Assembly (NCBI GenBank): GCA_024235255.1
Contig: JACKMT010000001.1
Location: 868,001 to 932,000 of the forward strand
From: Chromatiaceae bacterium
GTDB lineage: Bacteria; Pseudomonadota; Gammaproteobacteria; Chromatiales; Chromatiaceae
DNA length: 64,000 nucleotides
Direction: 5' to 3'
A model generated the notes under the pieces. That model was not told the DNA's origin, searched no databases, and saw nothing but the letters and a program-made list of their open reading frames with translations. The position numbers and the translations under genes are program-made. Shown piece after piece: positions 34,467 to 42,269 of this stretch (its first letter is position 1; every line of letters starts with the position of its first letter).

Positions 34467-34811
34467 TCAGTCACCTCCTTTCTTACGCCACTCTTTTAAA
34501 GCCCACCATAAAAACCATCCAAGCACAGAAAGATTTATAAGAATACCGATAACCCAGAACCCAATGCGGCCATCACCGAACCTTGCATGTGGCGTACTTT
34601 CTCCAGACAGATTGAAAACCGCACTGTTTTCGGCATCACCAGACTTTATGCCAGAACCTGTTTCTGGCGATTGCCGTATCTCTGAAGCGACCGAATAGGC
34701 CTGAGCCGGCATCCAATCCGTCGTGCCAACCTCTCCCCATGCCATCGGTTTCAACAGAGCAATAATCAGAATGCCAGATAGCGTTAGAGTGCTATTTCTG
34801 TTAACTAACAT
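34467..34811 (-). CDS. Small exported, C-terminally anchored protein of unknown function
   Basis: A 114-aa protein with an N-terminal signal-like helix (about 8-25), a polar Ser/Gly-rich middle and a C-terminal helix (about 84-105) ending in a basic tail. No family recognised. It is the first gene of a minus-strand set with the DUF420 and 58-aa proteins (55-bp gap to DUF420). Confidence 0.55.
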   Translation of the reverse strand: MLVNRNSTLTLSGILIIALLKPMAWGEVGTTDWMPAQAYSVASEIRQSPETGSGIKSGDAENSAVFNLSGESTPHARFGDGRIGFWVIGILINLSVLGWFLWWALKEWRKKGGD

Positions 34812-35190
34812 CGCAGCTATCAGTACGAAACATTATTCCGAAAGAGTTCCAATCTCTTCAGAACATTTGGTTTAAACATTTAACTCTCACGGTTCTGCTC
34901 CCATCAGCATAGTGTGCAGGCAGCATGCAATAAACCGCTTTATCGAATTAAGCAGCGGTTACCCTGAACTTCCTAAACTAACCCAATAGTCTATAACTGT
35001 ACAGAGCTTCTACTTGCTCCAAAATTGCATCAGCGCTAACGCGAAAACAACGTTTTTGAGCCATCTTTCATAACGTGCCTCCACTTCACGAGGTACCGGC
35101 GGCATCCCGCACAAGTCCAATTTCGGGTTTTTAGAATTTCCTTATAAGGGGTACAATTAACATCTATTTCACTCCCAGGAGAAAGGATCC
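34812..35190. other. Divergent intergenic region without a gene
   Basis: About 380 bp between diverging genes. It should hold promoters for the minus-strand DUF420 set and for the hemerythrin gene. No FNR/DNR palindrome was found. AGGAGAAAGG at about 35177 is the hemerythrin ribosome site. Confidence 0.5.
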
Positions 35191-35643
35191 ATGTTCGGAC
35201 TCAAGAGTTCTGCCGCACAGGACAGCAGTCCCTGTCTTTTGAAAAATGTTGGTGTTGCCGAATTCAACAAACAGCATCTGAAGTTGGCCAGCTACGCGGT
35301 AGAGTTTAATCAACTGGCAGAAGAACTGGCACAGCGGGAACCGGATGCAAATGACTGGAAGCGCGTAGATGCGTTGTTCAGCCGGGTTACGCTTTTTGTA
35401 GCCACGCATTTTCGTGAGGAAGAAGAGACTATGCGTAAGTTCGAATATCCTGGGTACCCTGGTCACAAAGTTCAACATGATAAATTTGTTGAGGACCTGA
35501 CAAAAATTCAATCTCAGATAAACGACCGGAATGTAAAATTCAAAGGAAAGATGAGTACACTCCTATGGGATTGGCTGTACCACCACATCAACGAGATTGA
35601 CGTGGAGTATCGGGATTTCTTTGCTGACAAGAATTTAACTTAG
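35191..35643 (+). CDS. Soluble bacteriohemerythrin
   Basis: A 150-aa single-domain hemerythrin without membrane helices. All seven diiron ligands can be placed: H29, H73, E77, H92, H96, H132 and D137. It binds O2 and perhaps NO in the cytoplasm. AGGAGAAAGG lies 4-14 bp before ATG, a very strong ribosome site that suggests high expression. It differs clearly from the membrane form at 7262, so two hemerythrins flank the denitrification genes. Confidence 0.9.
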   Translation: MFGLKSSAAQDSSPCLLKNVGVAEFNKQHLKLASYAVEFNQLAEELAQREPDANDWKRVDALFSRVTLFVATHFREEEETMRKFEYPGYPGHKVQHDKFVEDLTKIQSQINDRNVKFKGKMSTLLWDWLYHHINEIDVEYRDFFADKNLT

Positions 35644-36143
35644 AGTTGCATGGATGCGCCTGCAGAAAGCTCTCCCCTGGGATGGCTGGGCATTGCTTGT
35701 TGGTGCGCAGTTTTCGAAAAAAAAAAGTAAGACCTCGACAAGTAGTTGAATCCGCTCGCGCCGAACTGCCATATCAAGTCGGGTCCACACCCCCGTGGGG
35801 TAACAGTATTTTTAAAATAGACCTGTTTCCGGACCATCGCATTTTAGCTGAAATGCAAAGGAATTGATCTGGGTCAGATAGTGGTTAGTTTGTGATCTGC
35901 TTATACACAAATAAATTCACCCAATTTTTTGCAAAGGCTCCTCATTTCACTTAGTATCCGCGCTAGAATAAGGTGGAATAGACTCTGTGTTTGAACTGAA
36001 AGAGCGGTTTTTCTACTTTAAAATAAAGCACATATGTTTTTTTGGGCCGTTGAGCTCGCTCATAACTAATTCAAAAATCACGTTCTAACACGAACGTGGG
36101 GCGGGTTTTTCGATAACAATGGGGGTTTGGGAGAGGAAAATTA
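35644..36143. other. Intergenic region upstream of the tetraheme cytochrome
   Basis: 500 bp with no supported gene. It contains an FNR/DNR-like site (35864-35877), an AT-rich leader and GGGAGAGG just before 36144. Short open frames here have no ribosome site or recognisable product. Confidence 0.5.
35864..35877. promoter_or_regulatory. FNR/DNR-like box upstream of the NapC-type cytochrome
   Basis: TTGAT-CTGG-GTCAG matches 8 of 10 half-site bases, about 270 bp upstream of the gene. The distance is long, so the link is tentative. Confidence 0.35.
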
Positions 36144-36722
36144 ATGGCTCGTGACCAAAAAAGTGCCGGCATTTCCCGGACAAAGCTTTTTTTAATTTTC
36201 ATAATTATTTTCGGCGCCGGTATCGTATTCGCCGGCCTGTTCAATGTTGGTCTCTCGGCAACCAACACTATGGAATTCTGCACCGACTGCCACTCCATGA
36301 AAATCAATCTGGAGGAGTTGCAGGAGACAGTTCACTATAAAAACAATTCCGGCGTTTCAGCCACCTGTGCAGATTGCCATGTTCCCAAAGATTTCGGTCC
36401 CAAGATGGTAGCTAAAATTCTAGCTTATAAGGACGTTCTGCACGAATTTCTCGGCACCATAGATACCAAAGAGAAATTCGAGCAACACCGCTGGGATATG
36501 GCCAATCGGGTTTGGGATAAGATGCGAGCCAACGACTCACGTGAGTGCCGCTCCTGTCACGCCTGGGAGAACATGGACCTGAGCGGACAGAGCCGAAGTG
36601 CACGTAACCGGCACAGTAGCGCTAGAGACGAAGGTAAAACTTGTATCGATTGCCATAAGGGCATTGCTCACGAAGAGCCGGACGAGCCAGACGAGGAAGA
36701 TGTCGCGGAGAAGCAAGAATAG
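36144..36722 (+). CDS. NapC/NirT-family tetraheme cytochrome c
   Basis: A 192-aa quinol dehydrogenase anchored by one N-terminal helix (about 14-34). It has four CXXCH motifs at C46, C75, C135 and C167 and the family strings 'TMEFCTDCHSM' and 'TCIDCHKGIAH'. It is very similar in layout to the first 185 residues of the giant fusion at 10054, but without the extra domains. Such proteins pass quinol electrons to periplasmic reductases (nitrate, nitrite, HAO-like). The partner is not obvious: a secreted ankyrin protein follows 46 bp downstream. GGGAGAGG precedes ATG. Confidence 0.93.
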   Translation: MARDQKSAGISRTKLFLIFIIIFGAGIVFAGLFNVGLSATNTMEFCTDCHSMKINLEELQETVHYKNNSGVSATCADCHVPKDFGPKMVAKILAYKDVLHEFLGTIDTKEKFEQHRWDMANRVWDKMRANDSRECRSCHAWENMDLSGQSRSARNRHSSARDEGKTCIDCHKGIAHEEPDEPDEEDVAEKQE

Positions 36723-36768
36723 GCCGGTTTTGATGCCGACTTATCGTTTCCTTTGTAAGGACAGGCCC

Positions 36769-37716
36769 ATGAAGTTTAACAATATCATCGCCCTGCTGAT
36801 GGGTATACTTTTGGTCTCAACAGCCACCGCCGGAGACTCGGAAAAAGAGAAGGAGTTTCGCGTTGCGGCCGGAATCGGCGACGTAGAAACACTGGAAAGA
36901 CTGCTTGATGAAGGGGTGCCGGTCGATTCTGCCAACCAATTTGGCGTAACCGCACTGATGTTGGCGATTCAGAACGACAATCTAGAAGCCACGGCACTGC
37001 TTCTGGCACGGGGAGCGAATGTAAATGCCGAGGCCAAAGAGGGTTGTACCGCTCTGACCTTCGCCGCAGAAAACGGCCATGACGCGTTGACTGCTCTATT
37101 ACTTGAACGTGGCGCCGATCTCAACGCCAAGACCCGTGCAGGATGGGACGCGATGATGATCGCCGCACGCTATGGTCTCACCGACATGGTCGAGCAATTA
37201 CTCTATAAAGGGGCAAATACTGCCACCACAGATAACAACGGGCGTACAGCGCTAATGCATGCCGCCGAAAAGGGGCATCCGGACACGATATCCATGCTGC
37301 TCAAGGGCGGATCAGACATCGAGGCACGAGACAAAAATGGAGCCACGGCGCTGCTTATCGCCGCGGATAAGGGGAATGCAAATTCAATTGATGCACTACT
37401 GGATGCGGGTGCCGATATCAACGCGGTAGACCAGGATGGAGCAACCGCGTTGATCTGGGCCGTGGGACAGGACCATCTGCTTTCAGCCGAACGTTTGATT
37501 TATCGTGGAGCAAAAGTCAATCATCAGGATGCCGATGGCGTTACGGCACTGATGGAAGCGGCCTCTGTGCGATCTGAGGATCTGGTATATCTGTTGCTGC
37601 GAAACGGAGCAGACCCGACCCTAACCGATGGCAGTGGCCGGGACGCCCTTGCCATTGCTCAGAAAAGAAGAAATAAGCGGGTTGTTACTTTGTTGGAAGA
37701 AGCCATCAACCATTAA
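36769..37716 (+). CDS. Exported ankyrin-repeat protein
   Basis: A 315-aa protein with a signal peptide (about 1-21) and about eight or nine ankyrin repeats filling the rest (repeated GATALxxAAxxG and LLxxGAdxN strings). The start is set at 36769, where TAAGGA lies upstream and the signal peptide begins; the frame stays open further upstream inside the cytochrome gene, but that part is not protein-like. Ankyrin repeats bind proteins; in the periplasm they may support a redox partner such as the tetraheme cytochrome, with which it seems co-transcribed. Periplasmic ankyrin proteins are known next to catalases and peroxidases (AnkB type), so an oxidative-protection role is also possible. Confidence 0.88.
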   Translation: MKFNNIIALLMGILLVSTATAGDSEKEKEFRVAAGIGDVETLERLLDEGVPVDSANQFGVTALMLAIQNDNLEATALLLARGANVNAEAKEGCTALTFAAENGHDALTALLLERGADLNAKTRAGWDAMMIAARYGLTDMVEQLLYKGANTATTDNNGRTALMHAAEKGHPDTISMLLKGGSDIEARDKNGATALLIAADKGNANSIDALLDAGADINAVDQDGATALIWAVGQDHLLSAERLIYRGAKVNHQDADGVTALMEAASVRSEDLVYLLLRNGADPTLTDGSGRDALAIAQKRRNKRVVTLLEEAINH

Positions 37717-37899
37717 AATTTTTCATGCTTGCACTACGCTTAGGCTGCATGCGAGATAGAATATTTGTAAGTCTGAACTGATTTGTAACACTTTACACAA
37801 CGGATTAACGATAAAGTTCCGGTCTGGAAGCAGCAGTTGAATAAAAACCGTCTCTAACTTACCAAGAGCAATAGAGTCATAAATCCAACAGGAGGTATC

Positions 37900-38520
37900 A
37901 TGGTGTATAAAACTTTAACCAAGGTATCCCTGGTCGCTGGTCTGGCGATCGGGGCATCATCCGGGGCATTTGCGGCAGATGAGCCCAAAACGATGATGGG
38001 AGCCAGCGATACAATGCTGGCCAACACATGCGCAGGCTGTCACGGCACTGACGGAGTCAGCACTGGTCCCGCTATACCCACCATCGCAGGTCTGTCCAAC
38101 GACTACTTTGTCGAAATCATGAAAGGGTACGCAGCAGGTACGATACCTTCCACCATCATGGGCAGAATGGCCCAGGGGTATACCGAGGACGAAATCAAAC
38201 AACTGGCAAAATTCTACATTGCCAAGCCGTTCGTCAAAGCCAAGCAGGATTTCGATCCAAACCTGGTAAAAGAGGGCGGGAAGCTGCATGACAAGTACTG
38301 CGAAAAGTGCCATGCAGAAGGCGGCCAGTCTGCCGAAGATGATGCCGGTGTGATGGCAGGTCAGTGGACACCCTACCTGAAGTATCAGTTGGCAGACTTC
38401 AACGCTGGTCATCGTGAGGCGCCCAAAAAGATGGCGAAAAAGTTGAAAGATATGATGTCGAAAGAGGGACAAGCCGGAATCGACGCGCTCATCAGTTTTT
38501 ACGCCAGCCAGCAGAAATAA
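37900..38520 (+). CDS. fccA: Flavocytochrome c sulfide dehydrogenase, diheme subunit (copy 1)
   Basis: A 206-aa periplasmic cytochrome with a cleavable signal peptide (about 1-26) and two class I heme domains, CAGCH at C44 and CEKCH at C134. It takes electrons from the FAD of FccB during sulfide oxidation and passes them to the cytochrome c pool. It has GGAGG before ATG and lies 18 bp upstream of fccB copy 1. It is related to, but clearly diverged from, the lipoprotein version at 40144. Confidence 0.9.
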   Translation: MVYKTLTKVSLVAGLAIGASSGAFAADEPKTMMGASDTMLANTCAGCHGTDGVSTGPAIPTIAGLSNDYFVEIMKGYAAGTIPSTIMGRMAQGYTEDEIKQLAKFYIAKPFVKAKQDFDPNLVKEGGKLHDKYCEKCHAEGGQSAEDDAGVMAGQWTPYLKYQLADFNAGHREAPKKMAKKLKDMMSKEGQAGIDALISFYASQQK

Positions 38521-38538
38521 GGTAGGAGAGGAATCATA

Positions 38539-39828
38539 ATGAAAATTACCAGAAGAGGATTTATCCAGGCGGCAGGAGCGGCGACTGCCATCAGCGTAGC
38601 CGGTGTGCCCTATATCGCCCTGGGTGCGGGTAAGAAGGTGGTTATAGTCGGTGGTGGCACAGGCGGCGGCACCGCAGCCAAATATCTGCGCATGGCCGAT
38701 CCCAGCATCGAGGTCACGCTGATCGAGCCGAACAAGCACTACTACACCTGCTATCTGAGCAACGAAGTGCTCGGCGGTAGCCGCACGCTTGACTCCATCA
38801 AGTTCGGTTACGACGGACTGGCAAAGCACGGCGTCAAGGTGGTGCACGACACAGCCACCGGCATCGATGCCGCTGCCAAGACGGTCACAACCGCAGGCGG
38901 ACAGAGTTTCAGCTACGACCGCTGCGTGGTGGCACCGGGTATCGACCTGCTCTACGATAAGATCGAAGGCTACTCCGCGGCGGCCGCGGAAACTATCCCT
39001 CACGCCTGGAAGGCCGGCCCCCAGACCGCAACGCTGCACTCGCAGCTGGAAGCGATGAAGGACGGCGGCACAGTGGTGATCGCCGCACCGCCGAATCCGT
39101 TCCGCTGCCCACCCGGCCCCTACGAGCGCGCCAGCCAGATCGCCATGTATCTGCAGCAGGCCAAGCCCAAGTCGAAGGTGATCATCCTCGATCCCAAGCC
39201 AAAATTCTCCAAGCAGGGTCTGTTCATCGGCGCCTGGAAGAAGCTGTACGGTTACGGCACCGAAAACGCCATGATCGAATGGCATGGCCAGCAGGAAGAG
39301 GCCGGCGTGGTCAAGGTGGATGCCGCATCCAAGACCGTTACCACCGCTTTTGGCGACGACATCAAGGCGGACGTACTGAACGTGATACCGCCCCAGATGG
39401 CGGGTACAATCGCTGTTGCCGCCGGCCTGATCGACGACAAGGGCTGGTGCCCGATCGACCTGGCCACCTTCGAGTCCAAGATACACGCCGGTATCCACGT
39501 TTTGGGTGACGCCAGCAACGCAATCGGCATGCCCAAATCTGGCTATGCTGCCAACTCTCAGGCCAAGGTTTGTGCCGCGGCTATCGCCGCGCTGCTCAAC
39601 GGCCAGGAGCCGGGCACGCCCTCCTACGTCAACACCTGCTATTCCATCGCAGGCAAGGACTACGCGTTCTCGGTGGCGAATGTCTACCGGCTGGCGGAGG
39701 ATGGCTCCAAGATTGTCGCCGTTTCCGGTGGCGTGACACCGAGCGATGCCAGTCCCGAGCAGTTGAAGCGCGACGTGGGATACGCGCACAGTTGGTTCAA
39801 TAACATCACCAACGATATCTTTGGGTGA
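38539..39828 (+). CDS. fccB: Flavocytochrome c sulfide dehydrogenase, flavoprotein subunit (copy 1)
   Basis: A 429-aa periplasmic flavoprotein oxidising sulfide to sulfur/polysulfide. It has a Tat signal (KITRRGFIQ, residues 2-10), an FAD loop VGGGTGGG and the key Cys residues: C71 (YTCYLSN), which corresponds to the FAD-linked Cys42 of the Allochromatium enzyme, and C190 and C367, corresponding to the redox-active disulfide Cys161/Cys337. Export through Tat fits cofactor loading in the cytoplasm, with FccA probably joining in the periplasm. GGAGAGG lies before ATG. It is followed by a strong terminator. Confidence 0.96.
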   Translation: MKITRRGFIQAAGAATAISVAGVPYIALGAGKKVVIVGGGTGGGTAAKYLRMADPSIEVTLIEPNKHYYTCYLSNEVLGGSRTLDSIKFGYDGLAKHGVKVVHDTATGIDAAAKTVTTAGGQSFSYDRCVVAPGIDLLYDKIEGYSAAAAETIPHAWKAGPQTATLHSQLEAMKDGGTVVIAAPPNPFRCPPGPYERASQIAMYLQQAKPKSKVIILDPKPKFSKQGLFIGAWKKLYGYGTENAMIEWHGQQEEAGVVKVDAASKTVTTAFGDDIKADVLNVIPPQMAGTIAVAAGLIDDKGWCPIDLATFESKIHAGIHVLGDASNAIGMPKSGYAANSQAKVCAAAIAALLNGQEPGTPSYVNTCYSIAGKDYAFSVANVYRLAEDGSKIVAVSGGVTPSDASPEQLKRDVGYAHSWFNNITNDIFG

Positions 39829-39917
39829 GGCAATTTCCCTTTGTCCACCGGATAAAGGGATTTGCCGAATGCCCGGCTGCAAGGCCGGGCTGCAACACAC
39901 TACACGTCTGTAACAAA

Positions 39918-39941
39918 AAGGGACCTCAGGGTCCCTTTTTT
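39918..39941 (+). terminator. Terminator of fccAB copy 1
   Basis: AAGGGACC - TCAG - GGTCCCTT, a perfect 8-bp stem running into six T. It is contained in the duplicated block. Confidence 0.93.
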
Positions 39942-40143
39942 GTACCTTTTCAATAGCGCCATTCGGTAACAGAAATACCACATTATTTGATATATATATG
40001 ATTCTAGACCACAATCATGCTGCCGGCAGTTGCATAATAGTGCCGGATAAATAACAGCCCCTGTCAAATCTAATAATCTTTAATTTGTAGCGGCTGTGCA
40101 CACAAATGAAATCCAAGTAAAACAAACCATCAAGGGGGACAAA

Positions 40144-40803
40144 ATGCGTATTAGAAACATCGCTGTCTCGACCCTTGCTGCAGCGTTTGCCTTTGGCTGC
40201 GCAACCCAGCAAATGGAAGAAAAATCAATGACCTCCGCCGAAAAATCGCAGCCTGCAACTGCATCCGCGGAGCCGGCAACCATGACCGGAGCAGCTATCG
40301 AGATGCTCGCCAATACCTGCGCCGGCTGCCATGGTACTGGTGGGGTCAGCACTGGACCCGCGATTCCTTCCATCGCAGGTCTTGAAGAGGAGTATTTCGT
40401 TGAGGTAATGAATGGTTACAAGAGCGGCGAGCGTGCCGCCACTATCATGGACCGAATGGCCAAAGGATACAGCGACAGCGAAATCGAAGCGATGGCGGCA
40501 TTTTACAGCGCCAAGAAATTTCAGCCAGTACGGCAGACTTCCGCAGGACCGAAAGCCATGCGCGGCTCCAAGCTACACCATGAGTATTGTGAAAAATGCC
40601 ATGAGAACGAGGGACGAAACCCTGAGGACATCGTGCTCGCCGGTCAGTGGATGCCCTATCTGCTCTGGACCATGGAAGATTTCGCTGTTGGCAGAAGCAA
40701 GATAGAAGAGAAGAAGATGGCAAAAGCAATGGAAAATATGCTGGCTGAACACGGCAGTGGAAGTCTCATGGATTTGACCCATTTTTATGGCAGCCGCAAA
40801 TAA
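40144..40803 (+). CDS. fccA: Flavocytochrome c sulfide dehydrogenase, lipoprotein diheme subunit (copy 2)
   Basis: A 219-aa diheme cytochrome with a lipobox (FAFGC, Cys19), a Ser/Ala/Glu-rich spacer and two heme motifs, CAGCH at C59 and CEKCH at C149. ATG at 40144 is chosen because GGGGG lies upstream and the signal sequence begins there. The heme regions resemble the copy 1 subunit (TCAGCHGTxGVSTGPAIP), but the proteins differ over most of their length. The lipid anchor would tether the complex to a membrane, whereas copy 1 should be soluble. The next gene is an fccB identical to copy 1. Confidence 0.88.
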   Translation: MRIRNIAVSTLAAAFAFGCATQQMEEKSMTSAEKSQPATASAEPATMTGAAIEMLANTCAGCHGTGGVSTGPAIPSIAGLEEEYFVEVMNGYKSGERAATIMDRMAKGYSDSEIEAMAAFYSAKKFQPVRQTSAGPKAMRGSKLHHEYCEKCHENEGRNPEDIVLAGQWMPYLLWTMEDFAVGRSKIEEKKMAKAMENMLAEHGSGSLMDLTHFYGSRK

Positions 40804-40823
40804 TCGGGGGAGGAGATAAGATA

Positions 40824-42113
40824 ATGAAAATTACCAGAAGAGGATTTATCCAGGCGGCAGGAGCGGCGACTGCCATCAGCGTAGCCGGTGTGCCCTATAT
40901 CGCCCTGGGTGCGGGTAAGAAGGTGGTTATAGTCGGTGGTGGCACAGGCGGCGGCACCGCAGCCAAATATCTGCGCATGGCCGATCCCAGCATCGAGGTC
41001 ACGCTGATCGAGCCGAACAAGCACTACTACACCTGCTATCTGAGCAACGAAGTGCTCGGCGGTAGCCGCACGCTTGACTCCATCAAGTTCGGTTACGACG
41101 GACTGGCAAAGCACGGCGTCAAGGTGGTGCACGACACAGCCACCGGCATCGATGCCGCTGCCAAGACGGTCACAACCGCAGGCGGACAGAGTTTCAGCTA
41201 CGACCGCTGCGTGGTGGCACCGGGTATCGACCTGCTCTACGATAAGATCGAAGGCTACTCCGCGGCGGCCGCGGAAACTATCCCTCACGCCTGGAAGGCC
41301 GGCCCCCAGACCGCAACGCTGCACTCGCAGCTGGAAGCGATGAAGGACGGCGGCACAGTGGTGATCGCCGCACCGCCGAATCCGTTCCGCTGCCCACCCG
41401 GCCCCTACGAGCGCGCCAGCCAGATCGCCATGTATCTGCAGCAGGCCAAGCCCAAGTCGAAGGTGATCATCCTCGATCCCAAGCCAAAATTCTCCAAGCA
41501 GGGTCTGTTCATCGGCGCCTGGAAGAAGCTGTACGGTTACGGCACCGAAAACGCCATGATCGAATGGCATGGCCAGCAGGAAGAGGCCGGCGTGGTCAAG
41601 GTGGATGCCGCATCCAAGACCGTTACCACCGCTTTTGGCGACGACATCAAGGCGGACGTACTGAACGTGATACCGCCCCAGATGGCGGGTACAATCGCTG
41701 TTGCCGCCGGCCTGATCGACGACAAGGGCTGGTGCCCGATCGACCTGGCCACCTTCGAGTCCAAGATACACGCCGGTATCCACGTTTTGGGTGACGCCAG
41801 CAACGCAATCGGCATGCCCAAATCTGGCTATGCTGCCAACTCTCAGGCCAAGGTTTGTGCCGCGGCTATCGCCGCGCTGCTCAACGGCCAGGAGCCGGGC
41901 ACGCCCTCCTACGTCAACACCTGCTATTCCATCGCAGGCAAGGACTACGCGTTCTCGGTGGCGAATGTCTACCGGCTGGCGGAGGATGGCTCCAAGATTG
42001 TCGCCGTTTCCGGTGGCGTGACACCGAGCGATGCCAGTCCCGAGCAGTTGAAGCGCGACGTGGGATACGCGCACAGTTGGTTCAATAACATCACCAACGA
42101 TATCTTTGGGTGA
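40824..42113 (+). CDS. fccB: Flavocytochrome c sulfide dehydrogenase, flavoprotein subunit (copy 2)
   Basis: 429 aa, identical in protein and apparently in DNA to copy 1 at 38539: same Tat signal, FAD loop and Cys71, Cys190 and Cys367. It lies 20 bp after the lipoprotein cytochrome with its own GGGGGAGGAG ribosome site, so expression is tuned separately while the enzyme is the same. Two complexes sharing one flavoprotein but using a soluble or a membrane-bound cytochrome are expected. Confidence 0.96.
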   Translation: MKITRRGFIQAAGAATAISVAGVPYIALGAGKKVVIVGGGTGGGTAAKYLRMADPSIEVTLIEPNKHYYTCYLSNEVLGGSRTLDSIKFGYDGLAKHGVKVVHDTATGIDAAAKTVTTAGGQSFSYDRCVVAPGIDLLYDKIEGYSAAAAETIPHAWKAGPQTATLHSQLEAMKDGGTVVIAAPPNPFRCPPGPYERASQIAMYLQQAKPKSKVIILDPKPKFSKQGLFIGAWKKLYGYGTENAMIEWHGQQEEAGVVKVDAASKTVTTAFGDDIKADVLNVIPPQMAGTIAVAAGLIDDKGWCPIDLATFESKIHAGIHVLGDASNAIGMPKSGYAANSQAKVCAAAIAALLNGQEPGTPSYVNTCYSIAGKDYAFSVANVYRLAEDGSKIVAVSGGVTPSDASPEQLKRDVGYAHSWFNNITNDIFG

Positions 42114-42202
42114 GGCAATTTCCCTTTGTCCACCGGATAAAGGGATTTGCCGAATGCCCGGCTGCAAGGCCGGGCTGCAACACACTACACGTCTGTAACA
42201 AA

Positions 42203-42226
42203 AAGGGACCTCAGGGTCCCTTTTTT
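42203..42226 (+). terminator. Terminator of fccAB copy 2
   Basis: Same 8-bp stem, TCAG loop and six T as after copy 1. The convergent cytochrome gene starts its stop codon about 45 bp further on. Confidence 0.93.
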
Positions 42227-42269
42227 ATCCATCCAGGGATAAACCGCCTCACAGGGTAATTTAAAATCT

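Larger units (their letters stand above)
38536..39941 (+). repeat. 1.4-kb duplicated block, copy 1 (fccB plus terminator)
   Basis: This block appears identical to 40821-42226 (constant offset 2285 bp): the translations I compared in several frames on both strands agree throughout. Identity begins three bases before the fccB start codon and ends in the T tract of the terminator, while the flanking DNA is unrelated. No inverted termini or transposase are present, so gene conversion or a recent duplication fits better than transposition. Confidence 0.9.
40821..42226 (+). repeat. 1.4-kb duplicated block, copy 2 (fccB plus terminator)
   Basis: Second member of the repeat starting at 38536. It begins with ATAATG at the fccB start and ends in the terminator T tract. 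The DNA before it (fccA copy 2) and after it is not shared. Confidence 0.9.

Noticed and set aside
37957..40014. 685-codon open frame on the minus strand opposite fccA/fccB, repeated at 40785-42185
   Set aside because: It runs antisense through well-supported fccA and fccB genes. The high GC third positions of those genes keep the opposite frame open. No ribosome site and no protein family.
38536..42226. The fccB repeats as an insertion sequence or transposon
   Set aside because: Boundaries coincide with a gene start and a terminator; no terminal inverted repeats, target duplications or transposase.
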